From Lingula anatina (Eukaryota; Brachiopoda; Lingulata; Lingulida; Lingulidae), in the NCBI RefSeq assembly GCF_001039355.2, contig NW_019775611.1:23032-87031 (forward strand): a stretch of DNA of 64,000 nt, in the 5' to 3' direction. Shown piece after piece: positions 44,554 through 56,485 of the stretch; within the stretch, counting starts at the first letter, position 1, and each line of letters begins with the position of its first letter. A program made the position numbers and the translations under genes. The notes under the pieces are model-generated. The model was not told the DNA's origin. It searched no databases and was given only the letters and a program-made list of their open reading frames with translations.

Positions 44554-44819
44554 GGATTGCTTCATCTGGTTTAAAGCACATTCCTGTCAAAAGGGAAGGC
44601 TTCGCCGTGCTTTAATTAGTGTAAGGTCACGTCATCAACGAATGCATGCCATGCACCAGTGCACAGAACTAACGAGGTAATAGGATGGTTGTTCAAATCA
44701 ACTTGCGAGTTTCAGTAATCGCAGGAAAAACAAGAACAAATATAAGTAGAATTAAACATTTCCAAGTTTTAAAGTATACTTAATTAAATTAGTAAAATTA
44801 GTAAAAGTTTTATCGTGGC
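44554..44819. repeat. Repeat block shared with 44980-45090
   Basis: CAGTGCACAGAACTAACGAGG and neighbouring sequence occurs here and again about 400 bp downstream, and inverted at 43310-43420. Confidence 0.55.
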
Positions 44820-46400
44820 GATTTCAGTAATCACACAAAAGTATTACGCTTATTTGGCTGCAGTGCTTCCACATAGCGGTACAGTGAAGTGAGGTGGTGA
44901 GGATAGTCACCTGCTTGTGCTGTTGTCACTATTGTGAGCTATGGAGATCAGAAAACGACGCGTTGGTTACTCATTAAAACACTGTCCTGTTAAAAGACAA
45001 TGGGTCGCGTCATGCTTTATTTCGTGTAAATCCACGTCTTCCACAAATGCTTCTCACGTACTAGTGCACAGAACTAACGAGGTAATAGGACGACCCTCTA
45101 CCAGGATGACAGACTGATTTTTTACAAGATATTCACAGATATGTCTTCAGATAAATAGACAGTCATTTCATTCTCTGCCACCCTTTGATGAAATATCAAG
45201 GATGATTACATGGCTGGTAATTGTTTTTATAACTACTCAGGCATTGCTACTTAACAGGCCCAAGACAAGCCCCTTGACAACAATCAAGACAGTTAATTGC
45301 TCTGATTTTAATCACTTGCTCTTTTGTGACGGATAAAAAATAGCCCCTTGTTACTTCAGATTGAAGTTAACTTAGGAATCTCCTGTAATAGCTCCTACAG
45401 AGCAGGTACGATGCCATCTGTGCACGTGCAGATTTCATGGCTACCATCTGGCCAAACGTCACGGGGTGGGTTTTTCAAGTTTCCCTATAATATATGTACC
45501 CTCTACCAGGGCCAGAGATTGATTTTTCACTAGATATTAAGAAATATGTCTCTGGTTAAATGGATGGCTAATCTCTGTACTGTCACCCTGCGCTGAAATC
45601 TCAAGGATAATTACATGACTAATTGTTTGCATAACTTCTCAGGCACTGTCACTTAGCAAGTCCCAGCCAAGTCCCCTTGACAGTAATCAAGACAGTTTAT
45701 TGCTCATCCGTGACAATAAAACAGTCCTTTAACAGACAGACAACCACAGGCATGTTGCGTAACAAGCGGTAATCACATCAACGCGAAGCCCAGCTCTCAC
45801 TGAGCTCCTGCAGACCAGGCCCCCCTAACTCGAGTGCATCGCGCATTGCGAGCGAGCGCAAGCGTCTTGACTCCATACCATACTAGCCCCATATAATGCA
45901 CTGTAGCCTCTATGTGATATCGCTATTCGCAATACGCGATATGCTTTTGAGTTACAGGGCCCTGGTACATTGCCATCTGCACGCGTGTAGATTTAATTGC
46001 TCCCATCTGGCTAAACGTTACAGGGTCGCCTCAGCAAAAATGTCCACAGAATAATATCTGCCACCCTGGTAGAAGGTTTTATAGGACGGTCACTGGACCT
46101 TCAGCATTAATCAACTTACGAGTTTCAGTAATCGCGCAGGAAAAAGATGAACACGTATAAATAGAATTAAATATCTTCAAGTTTTCAGCATGTTTTCCTC
46201 AGTAATCTCGCAGAAAAGAAGATGAAAAGAAATTAGAAGAAAAGAACGTTTCAGGTTTTATTTGATAATTCCAGATATAACAATTAACAGAGGTTACTAC
46301 AACACAAGTTGGCTTTTATATTTGACATTTCCTACACCTCAAGGGTGATTTTCTTTTAATTTCCGACCGATACAACTTAAACAATTTCTGAAGGAATCTG
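44820..46400 (+). repeat. Large inverted duplication, right arm, with internal tandem copy
   Basis: Counterpart of 42420-43600. Positions 45100-45480 and 45510-45740 are themselves two tandem copies of a block containing CTACCAGG and ATCAAGACAGTT. No protein-coding signal. Confidence 0.65.
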
Positions 46401-48059
46401 AGTTCCAGGTAAGAATTGGGTCTTTTTCTCCATGGTCGCGCAACTTTTTTTCATTAGGATGGTACCGTCCTTTTTACATGGAATGGGCCAGTGGGTTTTT
46501 TTTATGGCGAGGGACTAAACAGATTTACGGCGTTCACTAAAAAGATTTAGGGCCCAATTAGTACATGCTTGCGTTTTGTCTGGTATTCTGGCTGCCAAGT
46601 CCTGAAAAAATTCAAAACAAGCCAACGGCTTCATGAACCTCTTCAGCAACTCATCTTTAATGTCATCTTAAAAATGATTTTTGGTGGAGTTTCCATTAAT
46701 TGAGACAGAGAGGCGTCGTTTTCCATTGTTACTTCTGCTTTATGTTACCTGCTGAATGACACAGATAAGCGAAGCTATTGGTGTGACCCCGACTCGTTTT
46801 GCGTGCCGTTTTGCGACAAAGTGCCAACCGTTTAGTTTAATTAGTTATTACCAGGTCTAATGAAGAGTGCTTTAAGCCAGATAAAGCACTCGGGGCTGAT
46901 ATGTACGAGAAATAAAAGAGATAGTTGTCTCGGCTTTGCCTCGCCAATTATCTGCTCTATATCTCGTAAAGCTCAGCGCATTGTATTTTATCTATACCAT
47001 AGTCGAGTAAGAACCCTGTTTTGGGGGTGGTCGGCTCATGTCTTGGTCAAACTACTTTTTACCAAAAAAAAAAAAAAAAAAAAAAAAACACGGTACAAGG
47101 CTGGGCCCCTGGGGACGTGTGTTTTGACAGTGACCCTAGTGCTGTATTTTATATATTTCACGTATGTGTGAGGGAATGATCTGACGTGTCATGGTCTTAC
47201 AGTTCTGATCTGATATAAAATAACTGTTAATCGCGGACAATGTACTATATTTGGCTTGCGTGGAGTGGGGCGTCTCACCTCACTGGGTGTAAACAGGGGC
47301 GCCTCACCTCTGCATAAGTTTGACCTAAAGAAACCGGTTGTGCAAGAGGCGTACAGAACAGTAGGGGGAGAGGGGCTGGACTGGTTGCAGAAAGCGTTTT
47401 TCGGTCAACAAGTGACCTTCATCAGCTGCAGAGTCCCAGTGATTGGGGGGGGGGGAGGAAGGGGAGGGGGTTAGTGATCAGTGCTGCATTCAACGTGATG
47501 GTTTTCCCAGGACAGAGAATAAAAAACAAGCCCTGGTGTTACTGGAATTCTTCATCAAAGGTGTAATAATTCACTAAATGTGAGTCGCGTTCAGTTTTCA
47601 CCTTGCAGCTTGAGTCCTAATCGGATAAAATCATTTCAATCTAAACTATACCATATCCTTGACAAGAAAAAAAAAATAAAACAAGTCCTGGTGTTGTTGG
47701 AATTCCTCAACAAAGGTGTCTCGCCTTAGTGAGTGTGCGTCTGCTTTTGCCAATGCACTTGGAAAAGCTGGAGGCCTTGAAATTTTGAAAGAAGTTACAG
47801 ATGGCAATTTTGGACGGCCTGTACCCAATCCTAGAAGAAGCCTTGATTCTGGGTGAAATAATATACGCGAGAATATTTTTAACTTAAATGATTTTATTAC
47901 TGGTGAAAACTAAGCTATGATATTTGGCACATATAATTTAATCTGCCCTTCATCTGTTTCTTAAGTCTACATTTGGCTGTACCTGGGAATTTTGAAAATC
48001 TTTTCGTACAGTTTAAAAAGGTCTGATTACATCCCTGATTAATGCACTGATGGGCAAGG
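46401..48059. repeat. Repeat-rich intergenic, hairpin copy and poly(A)
   Basis: 46893-46979 is a degenerate copy of the 44465 hairpin. Poly(A) is at 47064-47088. 47399-47425 on the minus strand shows CTGATGAA, a GGTC/GACC stem and GAAA. 47530-47570 and 47685-47725 are direct repeats. G-runs lie at 47445-47468. Confidence 0.45.
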
Positions 48060-48330
48060 AGGTCGCGTCCTGACAGAGGTGCCTCGCCTTTGTATATGTG
48101 TATCTGCTCGACAGGTCACAATGACGAACTACGTTAAAAAAGTGTCTCGCTCGTGCCGATTTCAGTAATTACACAAAAGTATTTCGCTTTTGTGGCTGCA
48201 GTGCTTACAGATAGCGGCACAGTGAAGCAAGGTGGTGAGGACAGTCATCGGCTTGTGCTGTGGTCTCTGTTGTGAGCTATGGAGTTCAGCCAACGACGTG
48301 TTGATTGCTCAATATATATAGTCGGGTGAG
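48060..48330 (+). repeat. Third copy of the 44.8-kb block
   Basis: TGGCTGCAGTGCTTA, GGTGGTGAGGA and TTGTGAGCTATGGAG recur here, in 44860-44950 and, inverted, in 43440-43550. Confidence 0.7.
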
Positions 48331-49084
48331 AAGTGCCGAGTTAGAACGAACTCTGGGAATGAGACATTATTATTATTAACGCTAGTTTCAGAAGCACTTT
48401 TAGTGATAACACGATTTGTGGAAAACTGTTTTACACTTTGTTTTAAAACTTACAGAACTGATGAATATTAATAAAATGAAGGTCGATTTTGAAAATCAGC
48501 ATGCTCGGGCCATTTTTTCAAAAGATATGCTGTTTTTCGCTTATTTCAACATATATGCAAAACTGACAACACATTTAGGAAAAAAAACTGAAAGGCTTAT
48601 TATTTTGAAATTAACAGGAGTGATCAGTCTTACTAAAATAAAGTTAAAGTGCTCAACCATTAAAATACACCTCTAAGTACTCAACAGACACATATTTTTA
48701 ACATTTTGTGATGGATTTATTTAAATAAATATGACAGAACATATATACTTCATAACTACTTGTTCGCTTGCTCATATGACACTGCTCTGGACTGATATCT
48801 GTACCAGCAACATAGGCCTGAATAGAAGGCTACTCTAAACAGTTAACGGATATTACATTTTGCTGCTAAGTTGCAAAATTTTTTTGAAATATAACAGGGG
48901 CTGAGTGCTGGAAGTTAAGGGTTTTATATAGTTTATAAGTAATGAGAATGGTTTAGGAGAACAGCGAAAAGGAAGCAGTGCTGTGAAGTACGAGAGAGAG
49001 GAAATAGCTTATCTACAATAATATCTCTTTTTGACGACACTTTAATAATTTTAGCAACTAGTCGTAAGGACTTATTACGTCGCG
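48331..49084. other. Intergenic, nothing recognised
   Basis: AT-rich. The 86-codon frame at 48416-48676 shows no recognisable domain and is not called. Confidence 0.35.
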
Positions 49085-49500
49085 TAACATGCTGAGCTAC
49101 TACTGATTATGCAAGGTTGTATTGGATACATGTATCTGAAATAGTCATTGGCTGGGGTTCAAAATATCATAAAGAGGAATATCGACATGAGAAATAATCT
49201 TAATAAGCATTTAAAACAACGACACGTTTACTGTGCATGCCCCAAACACCTTACCTGTACGACAACGCCTTCTTGTTTCAGACCAGACACCTGTCCCGAA
49301 TCAACTGATTGTTAACTTCTGTGAGGCCTCTGGTATATTTACCACAATCTGCGACACCTAGCGGTGAAATTTGAAATGGAGACCTACATGTATTAGAGAA
49401 CCTTATCATCCATCCGCACATGGATCTAGTACGAAGCGAGGATGATACCCCCCCCCCCCCCCCGCCGCCAGTATAAGACAGTACTCAAAATACAACTTAC
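49085..49500 (+). repeat. Duplicated segment z, copy with empty site
   Basis: Paralog of 41500-42230 that lacks the foldback element. A C-run is at 49448-49463. Confidence 0.7.
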
Positions 49501-51316
49501 GTACAGAATAAGTAGACCTGCATTAATAAAACCAGTGATTTAAAAATGGCCCTGTTGCAGTCAATTTTTACATTTGGGCACATCTGTCAACATGTCAAAA
49601 AAGTCGGTATTCTGATATGAATGTCCTAAAATAAACCTTCCCGTTTTCAAATGAATTTTGTTAGTAACATTCACACTAGCCAACAAGGAGTATCTCCTTA
49701 TCAAGAGTGGATGAGGGCTGGCAAATTCCTTTGGGGCCACATATAACACTAATAAATACAAAGGGAATCCCTAAAGGAAAAGTAAATGTTATTCTAAGGA
49801 AAGTCCGACGTGTTTACCTTTTTAATATATGTCAAGAATTGTATTGTGTTGGAGGTGACAACGCCATTGTGAGAGAGACACGTGTCCCTCTGGTGAGCAA
49901 ATTACAAGAGGGTAGTTGTTGCATTGTGTGGAACGTGGCGGTCTCCATGTTTTCATGTAGGTGAGACCATGATGTTTTCAATTGTTACTTGAGTTGTAAA
50001 ACTGTAAAATAAATTTAAAAAAAAGGAACCAGCGACTTATCGACTTGTCAACTTATTTATAACAATATATACAGTGTGTACAATCAACAGAACATAACCA
50101 GTACAATTTCTCAAAATGACTCTAGAAAGCAAATTAAATAAAAACCAGGCAGTAAACACAGGTGTTTATTTTACACAGCGCACTTTTTGCGCATGCGCGG
50201 TAGTTAGCTAATAAACCAGTTGATTCATGTCAGGTGCGTGGTCAGAAACAAGGAGACGTTGTCACACAGGTAATTTGCTCGTGACAGTAAACAGTATCAT
50301 TACCTTTATTAATGTTATTTTTTTTTAATTATTAGTCATGTCCATATTCTACAGGTACATTCGAACACAAGCCGAGGACCTTTTTCAGACATCTAATACG
50401 GCGATGAATAATAAGTTACTGGTACCGGGTACGTATGTTACGCGCCGCAAGGAACCCATACAAATAGTCGTAAAATAGTATTAAATTGTCTTTAAATTTT
50501 CATTATTTAAGGTTAAAGTTATCCTCTCTCTCTAAAGATCAGACTTTATACCATGGTTTCTTTTCCCCATCCTTTTTCATCGACTGAAATGGAAGACGGT
50601 CAAAAAGATGGATCAACAAAGATAATTTGGAAGACTGTCATAATTTTTTTTCATTGAATCGGCACCTTTTAAGAGAGAAACACCGTGCCCCATTTCACTC
50701 GTCCCAACTTTCTTTGCTATCTTGCGAATTGCACCTACAATTATACGAAGGCACTGGTGTCGCGCAAAGGCCAAATAACCCTTGCCCAGAGTAAATAGAG
50801 GAAATCCGGGTATTGCTTGACCTTGGCCAGAGTACATCAGGTCATAGACTGTTCCAGGTTAAACTATAGACAGGGGTGTTAAGGAACCCAGGCCAAGCTG
50901 TATCCCTCCAGACCCGAATTCATGTATAGCCTACGTATCGTCTTTGGCCAAATTCTACTCTCTCTCTCTCTCTCTCGCTCTCTCTCGGTATATAATCATA
51001 TTGGTCTCTAAATATATTGAGTGAACGTTTCAGATATACTGTGCTTAACCGCCGCTACAGCTGGTGCTGTATTTGTTACAATATAAACATCAGCAAACAA
51101 CCGTATCTAAATTGGTAGTCAGTCTGGAGTGCTTGATTGCTCATATTCCGAAGCTTATCAGCAAAACCGTCAGTTTGACACATTAAAACGATATATCTGG
51201 TGAAATATATGTAGGTTATCTAGATATAGAAGATGGGATTGTTTTTAATAAATCGGTCCTAAATGATACCGGCCAACAATGCTATGCCATTGAGGGGGTG
51301 GGGGGTGGGGGGGAGT
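49501..51316. repeat. Intergenic; MITE fragment and (CT)n
   Basis: 50585-50645 is a fragment of the MITE family seen at 29405. 50957-50987 is a (CT)n tract. Nothing else is recognised. The sequence is G-rich just before the gap. Confidence 0.4.
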
Positions 51317-51563
51317 NNNNNNNNNNNNNNNNNNNNNNNNNNNNNNNNNNNNNNNNNNNNNNNNNNNNNNNNNNNNNNNNNNNNNNNNNNNNNNNNNNNN
51401 NNNNNNNNNNNNNNNNNNNNNNNNNNNNNNNNNNNNNNNNNNNNNNNNNNNNNNNNNNNNNNNNNNNNNNNNNNNNNNNNNNNNNNNNNNNNNNNNNNNN
51501 NNNNNNNNNNNNNNNNNNNNNNNNNNNNNNNNNNNNNNNNNNNNNNNNNNNNNNNNNNNNNNN
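51317..51563. other. Assembly gap (N run)
   Basis: 247 unresolved bases flanked by a G-rich tract. The true content is unknown. Confidence 0.99.
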
Positions 51564-51900
51564 GTGACCACAGTTGGCGTTGAAATCATCTATTCACAAA
51601 TCAGTGAAGTTGAAAACAACTTGAAACTTAAAAAACCTGAAAATCATAATTCACAGTAATTAACAATAACTACTTGCACCAAAATTAATTTAGCACTTAT
51701 TTGATACGAGTACTTATATGATACGCTGGCAATGAAATCATCTATTCAGAAATCAAAGAAGTTGATAAAACTTGAAAATCACAATCCACAGTAATTAAGA
51801 ATAACTTTCACCAAAATTAATTTGCCACTTATTTGATACGTGTTCATGCAGAAGTGCAGTGAGGGTGGGGGGTGGGGGGTGGTGGGGGTGGGGGGATTGT
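51564..51900 (+). repeat. 152-bp tandem repeat (two units) and G-rich tract
   Basis: GAAATCATCTATTCA at 51582 and 51734 starts two units that also share ACCAAAATTAATTT and CACTTATTTGATACG. 51863-51896 has several runs of three or more G and could form a G-quadruplex. The same kind of G-rich tract precedes the gap, so the gap may hide more units. Confidence 0.65.
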
Positions 51901-52164
51901 GGCTCATCGATAATCGCACATCGATAATCGTTTTGTCTCTTTAACACTTAGTCTACTTGACATAATATGTGAATTTCTAGAGCACTAGTGGCCCTGGGCA
52001 AACGTGCAACATAATTTATATACAGACTTGACATTTAATATGAAATGTTTCAGTTTCAAAGGTATACCTAAGTAAAATGCGTTCTTTTTTTTTTCTAAAA
52101 ACTCTGATCTCATATTAGATATGTGAAAAAAAAATTGTATGGTTAGGTGTGTCGCTACAAAATA
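51901..52164. other. Intergenic, nothing recognised
   Basis: No feature seen apart from two adjacent CATCGATAATCG motifs at about 51906-51930. Confidence 0.35.
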
Positions 52165-52510
52165 TATGCAACTGAACAAAAGCCACCCAGTCAGTTCAGA
52201 ATGAGGGACAAGTTGCCGCCAAAACGTCTTTTTCAAGGCCATTAGCAAACACCAACTGGATTTAGCAGGTTAGAATACCTCTGAGGAAGACACTGTAAAC
52301 AGTAAAACATCTTCGTCTGTTTCTCTAATGAATTGGGAACCATGACCGTTTCTGGGTAGAACACTTAAACCGCCCGGCTTTCTTTATTGAGGTCAGATTT
52401 CACCCTTACCGCTCAACTACTCAAAACATAGTTAACAGACATCCTGAAGAGGCGTGTACCGCGTCTAAAGTGACTAGGGTCACTGACAGCGTCAGTGGAT
52501 ATCACACTGA
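52165..52510 (+). repeat. Dispersed repeat, copy 2 of 2
   Basis: Paralog of 21500-21865, with the shared blocks given there. Confidence 0.65.
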
Positions 52511-53590
52511 TGCCAATTTAAACACCAATGGCAGTCATCGATGAAAACCTGAACCACATCAAATAAAGTGTAATATTCAGGGAACCACGTGACTATCATT
52601 TGATGGGGGGGGGGGGCTTAGGAGCAATTTCAGGTTGCACGATTGGATTATCAGTTCACAAAGGGCACTTTTAATTTTTAGCAGATACTTTACAGAACCA
52701 ACGGAATGAGCAGCTATATAGAAAATATGTGGATAGACTATTACTAGCCGAATCAACGGCCTACAACAAAACTGAACCAAATTGGGCAAGTTTTGACCGA
52801 TGCCGGGAATGTTATTCCGGATTAAACTCTAAAAACCTATCCCAAGGAATCCCTTGCCGCTTGAGAGCCATGGAAGCAGCCAGATGAGGTCAGGCGTAAC
52901 AGTGACCGTTGCTGTGACAACAAAGAGATTTTTAAAAGTTATCGTATATTTTAATTCTTATTTTCATTTATAAGTCAGCAAAATCGGAAAAAAAAACTGA
53001 TGAAAAATGATTTGGAAAAAAAAAATACTATATATCAAGTCTGCATTTAATCGTCGTGCATTTTCGAAGTCTCTTGATCAACATACCAAAAGTCCAAAAT
53101 AATTCTTTTGTAGGAAACATTAACGACTCAACCTTTTGAAACCAATCCAGATATTTATCTGTATCAAAGTATGCAGAGGGAGAACAACCGTACCCGAAGT
53201 TCAGAAGAACTTATATCCTCCAATGCATTGGCACATTCCAAAACTGTAATATGGCCGGAAGAAGTGATCGACCTCTCGTAAGATTATGCTTTACAAACGT
53301 ATCTTTTAGCATAAAAAAAAAAGAAAAAAAATCTGCAAATGTTTTCTGTGACATTACCGCTCGACCTCTGAAAAAAAAAAGAAACTTCACCATGTTAATG
53401 TAAAAATTGACTCATATTTAGCCTAAATCATGCTTTCTTATTTTCCAATATCCGTGTTTATCTTCATCTAAAGACAAAATTCATTTTTCATAATGCATTT
53501 TAATTATTTTTCATTTATTTACCATGGATTTTTTTTTACAATATTGCACCTATTTATCTGTCCCGGTTTTCTAAGCGACAACTCGGATTC
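52511..53590. other. Intergenic, nothing recognised
   Basis: A G-run lies at about 52603-52616. No exon or repeat family. Confidence 0.35.
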
Positions 53591-53793
53591 CTAAACCGAT
53601 CCCACCACGCCGTTCGACGCTGAAAAGCTCGTGTCCATATTCCTATTCTTTCCCACCGCCAGGGCAAATGTGCAGACCAAGTCTTTAGTGAGGGTAAACC
53701 CCCAGTCGGTCATTAAAAGGCAGTAGTCGGCTAGAGCTGCCTCATCAGAGTGACTGAGGGCCAACTTCCCATGCACCCCTCCCTTGAGAGCAC
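53591..53793 (-). mobile_element. Possible pogo/Tigger-like transposase fragment
   Basis: On the minus strand an acceptor-like CCACAG precedes a 66-codon frame. Its central part, KLALSHSDEAALADYC followed by MTDWGFTLTKDLVCTFA, resembles the CENP-B-type helix-turn-helix region of pogo/Tigger/Tc5 transposases (basic residues, L-x-L, DE-x-AL, W/G-F-x-LTK). The fragment stops at TAG and no DDE domain is seen nearby. It could be an exon of a domesticated gene or a decayed element. Recognition is by eye only. Confidence 0.4.
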
Positions 53794-54925
53794 CTGTGGT
53801 ATATTTAGGAAAAAGAGAAGAAGAAGAAGATAGGCCTACAAGATAGAGATAGATGAAATGCTAAATGCTAAATGATTAATAAGTTAAGGGTATCTATTTT
53901 GATTTTTTTATTATTTTCATCGGAAAAAATTCAAACATGTGTCTTTTGTATAGGCCTACCTTAAATATGATGAAAAATGTTCGTCTTTGGCACGTCAAAT
54001 ATAGCCTACGTGCCGCCTCTTAATACTGGCGTAGGCCTCTTAATACTAAATACTGAAAACGAGTCATCCCTTAGGCCTACGGCACTGACGGTAGCATGCA
54101 ACTTCTATGGGCGAATTTTTCTCTTTGGTATGCTGAAATTCATCGTACATTAACAAGGTCAGTAACTTTTTTTTCTCATAAAGTCCAATTATAAAAAGTC
54201 ACCATGAAGTGTTATTTTGTGAGAACAAATTTATCAAAGGCACAAGACGCATGAGCCTAATAGCGCTCGTAGCGTCCTCTAGCGGCAGTTGACAGGGCAC
54301 AGAAAGCACCCACAGCGTTGCCGAACATTCAAGCCATTTTTATGAGATCTTGGAATACTTCAGCTTTGCTTGTTACTCTTGAAAGTGGACGTTTTGAAAA
54401 TGATTTCAATTCGCAGAGAACTATAAACACAAACAACGTAAGAGACGAGACAAGTTACAACATACTAAAGAAGTAAAAGAGGGACAGCGATCGATGTAAC
54501 TACCCGTAACCGATATAAAATTGTCAGAAATCGTGATCGGAAACTGACAGTAACATATGCAGACGAGAGAGGACAGTAAACGACTTTAAAACCTACTTGA
54601 ATAAATGTAAGTTCACTATTATTTTTTATCAAATTTGAGAGCAACGAACTTTCAAACGCTAACACTCCAGTTGTGTCAGGTCATAGTGTGCGTCTTCATA
54701 GCATGTTTGATACATTGTAGCAGACGCCTGAAACTTACGTGGAAACGGGGATTGTTTACGCTCTGCATTCTGGGAAAAAAGGACAAACTTCAAGTTTTGT
54801 TCCATAATCCGGGGTCGTTCCGTAATGCGGGTTCGGAGTCTTTATCTGCATAAATAATTTACATAAAAGAAGCTACAACAAATTCAATTTGACCGACCAA
54901 GACCATTTCGAAGTATCAATCCACG
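53794..54925. other. Intergenic, TAGGCCTA-rich
   Basis: Three TAGGCCTA octamers lie within 250 bp (53831, 53951, 54072), with related ATAGCCTACG and GTAGGCCTC nearby. No gene. Confidence 0.4.
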
Positions 54926-55078
54926 CAGTGGCGGATTAGGAGGGGAAGCAGGGGGTCCTGACCCCCCCCCCCCCCCTTCGATTTCTGGTCTCCTCATGAA
55001 ATTAGAATTGTTGGGGGGGGGGGGGGGTCGGCTTTTCATCCGCGGACCCCCCTTCAAATAATCCTGGATCCACCCCTG
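54926..55078. mobile_element. hAT-like MITE, 153 bp
   Basis: Ends CAGTGGCGGATTAGG and CCTGGATCCACCCCTG are the same terminal type as 19385 and 29405. It contains a long C-run and a long G-run, which would pair with each other. A target duplication is not clear. Confidence 0.7.
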
Positions 55079-55234
55079 ATACTTTTGTCGATATATGATT
55101 ATTGTATGGGTTTGGAAATTAAAAAAAAAAAAATAATAAGGAAATGAAAACATTATTTTATTAATGTTTTTAGATTTCAGATGTGTGAATTCGTACATGA
55201 ATGATCCAACATACTGGAACGACTACCGAAGACA
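55079..55234 (+). promoter_or_regulatory. 5' leader of the 416-aa gene
   Basis: A TTTTTAGATTTCAG acceptor-like site ends at 55180, 54 bp before the start codon. This resembles the UTR-intron layout of the methyltransferase genes. An A-run is at 55120-55132. No TATA box is obvious. Confidence 0.35.
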
Positions 55235-56485
55235 ATGCGGATATCTAAGAGATTCCTTTTTCTTTCAACTATCATATTTGCCTCAGTGTTTCTAATTTCA
55301 TGGGTGAGTCGAAGCAAAGTGGTGAACTACAGAGACAACAGGGACACAAAGACACGAAACATGAAAAGACCAAATGCTTGGGTAGGCTTACCTAAGTCCC
55401 TAAGTTTTATATTTGAAATAAGGTATGCAGTTGTACGACCGAGAAATTATAGCCAGACGACTGGGAAGAGATTTGTGTATCTCATTGAAAGCCCTTCAAA
55501 GGGGGACATCAAAGGATTACAAGAAACAAACGAACGTGACGTCATTTGGCTGACATTTGCAGACAGGTCAGGTGATATTTACGCCCCAGACACCTCCGCT
55601 GCTTCTGGAAGAAATGTGCTTCTGCAGCACGCGGTGAACTTAGCGTCCCAAATGAAAGACGGCGGTTATCTTTATTATATATTCATGGACGACGACCTGG
55701 AGCTTTCAGTTAAGTCGGATGGACAGGTCAATTGGAAACCTTGGCCCAAGATGCCCTCGGACCCTTTTCAGCTGTTCGAGGAGTTTCTTATGTATTACCA
55801 ACCTGCTGTGGGGCACGTACGTTACCAAGATATGAGTAGACAGTTTGTCAATACAAAAGAGCCCGTGAACTTGAACTGGGATTTTGATGAGTGTTTGAAT
55901 GCTTTCCACAAGGATACACTGTCATTTCTGGTACCTTACGATTTGCAACTAGACTGTGAATCGTGGTTTAATGGCGCCTGGATGACTCGTCAGCTGATTT
56001 CGATGCTGTATCATAGGTATCGCATTCAGTGCAATTCGTTGCATGTTGCTAATAGTATTTCAAATAGAATCATCTCAAAGGACAGGTACAAGCAAAATTT
56101 TGATTACGAAATGCCGCGAGACTACATCTCGTCTGCTTTGCTGAAGAAAACAAAAACTAATCCTCCCAAAGTCAACCCATTAATTGAAGCTGTATTAAAA
56201 GGAACGTCTTCGCGCCAAAGTCCAGGTACTCTACAGCCAGGTCCTTACATAAAGATTCCAGGGAAGCCAAAACTGAAAGGCAACCAATCGTATCTTGTGA
56301 CACCGGATTTCATCCTTCAACACTGGGACCATACCCATCCCATGATTAGGAAGAAATTAGCTTGGCTGCGAAAACCAGAGATACAGAAAATCCTTGGACT
56401 AGATAACCGTCTCCAGCAGCCATTTACACCCGATACTTTGTACTGCTCAGGACCGAATAACTTTTCACTATTAATTGGACAATGA
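55235..56485 (+). CDS. Type II membrane protein with DDD motif, possible glycosyltransferase
   Basis: Single-exon gene of 416 codons. A short basic N-terminus (RISKR) is followed by a hydrophobic anchor at residues 8-23, then a long predicted luminal domain, the topology of Golgi enzymes. A compact core (about 78-160) ends in YIFMDDDLEL (148-157). A hydrophobic strand followed by an acidic triad is how many GT-A glycosyltransferases bind the nucleotide-sugar metal ion. Other visible features are WFNGAWM (244-250), a Pro-rich linker (about 309-340), and N-glycosylation sequons near residues 71, 354 and 411. The glycosyltransferase assignment is inferred from topology and motif; I cannot name a family. 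AATAAA at 56560 is a plausible poly(A) signal. The frame has no lesion and is unmatched elsewhere in the window. Confidence 0.8.
   Translation: MRISKRFLFLSTIIFASVFLISWVSRSKVVNYRDNRDTKTRNMKRPNAWVGLPKSLSFIFEIRYAVVRPRNYSQTTGKRFVYLIESPSKGDIKGLQETNERDVIWLTFADRSGDIYAPDTSAASGRNVLLQHAVNLASQMKDGGYLYYIFMDDDLELSVKSDGQVNWKPWPKMPSDPFQLFEEFLMYYQPAVGHVRYQDMSRQFVNTKEPVNLNWDFDECLNAFHKDTLSFLVPYDLQLDCESWFNGAWMTRQLISMLYHRYRIQCNSLHVANSISNRIISKDRYKQNFDYEMPRDYISSALLKKTKTNPPKVNPLIEAVLKGTSSRQSPGTLQPGPYIKIPGKPKLKGNQSYLVTPDFILQHWDHTHPMIRKKLAWLRKPEIQKILGLDNRLQQPFTPDTLYCSGPNNFSLLIGQ

Noticed and set aside
51245-51589. Frames through the gap
   Set aside because: They consist mainly of unresolved bases.
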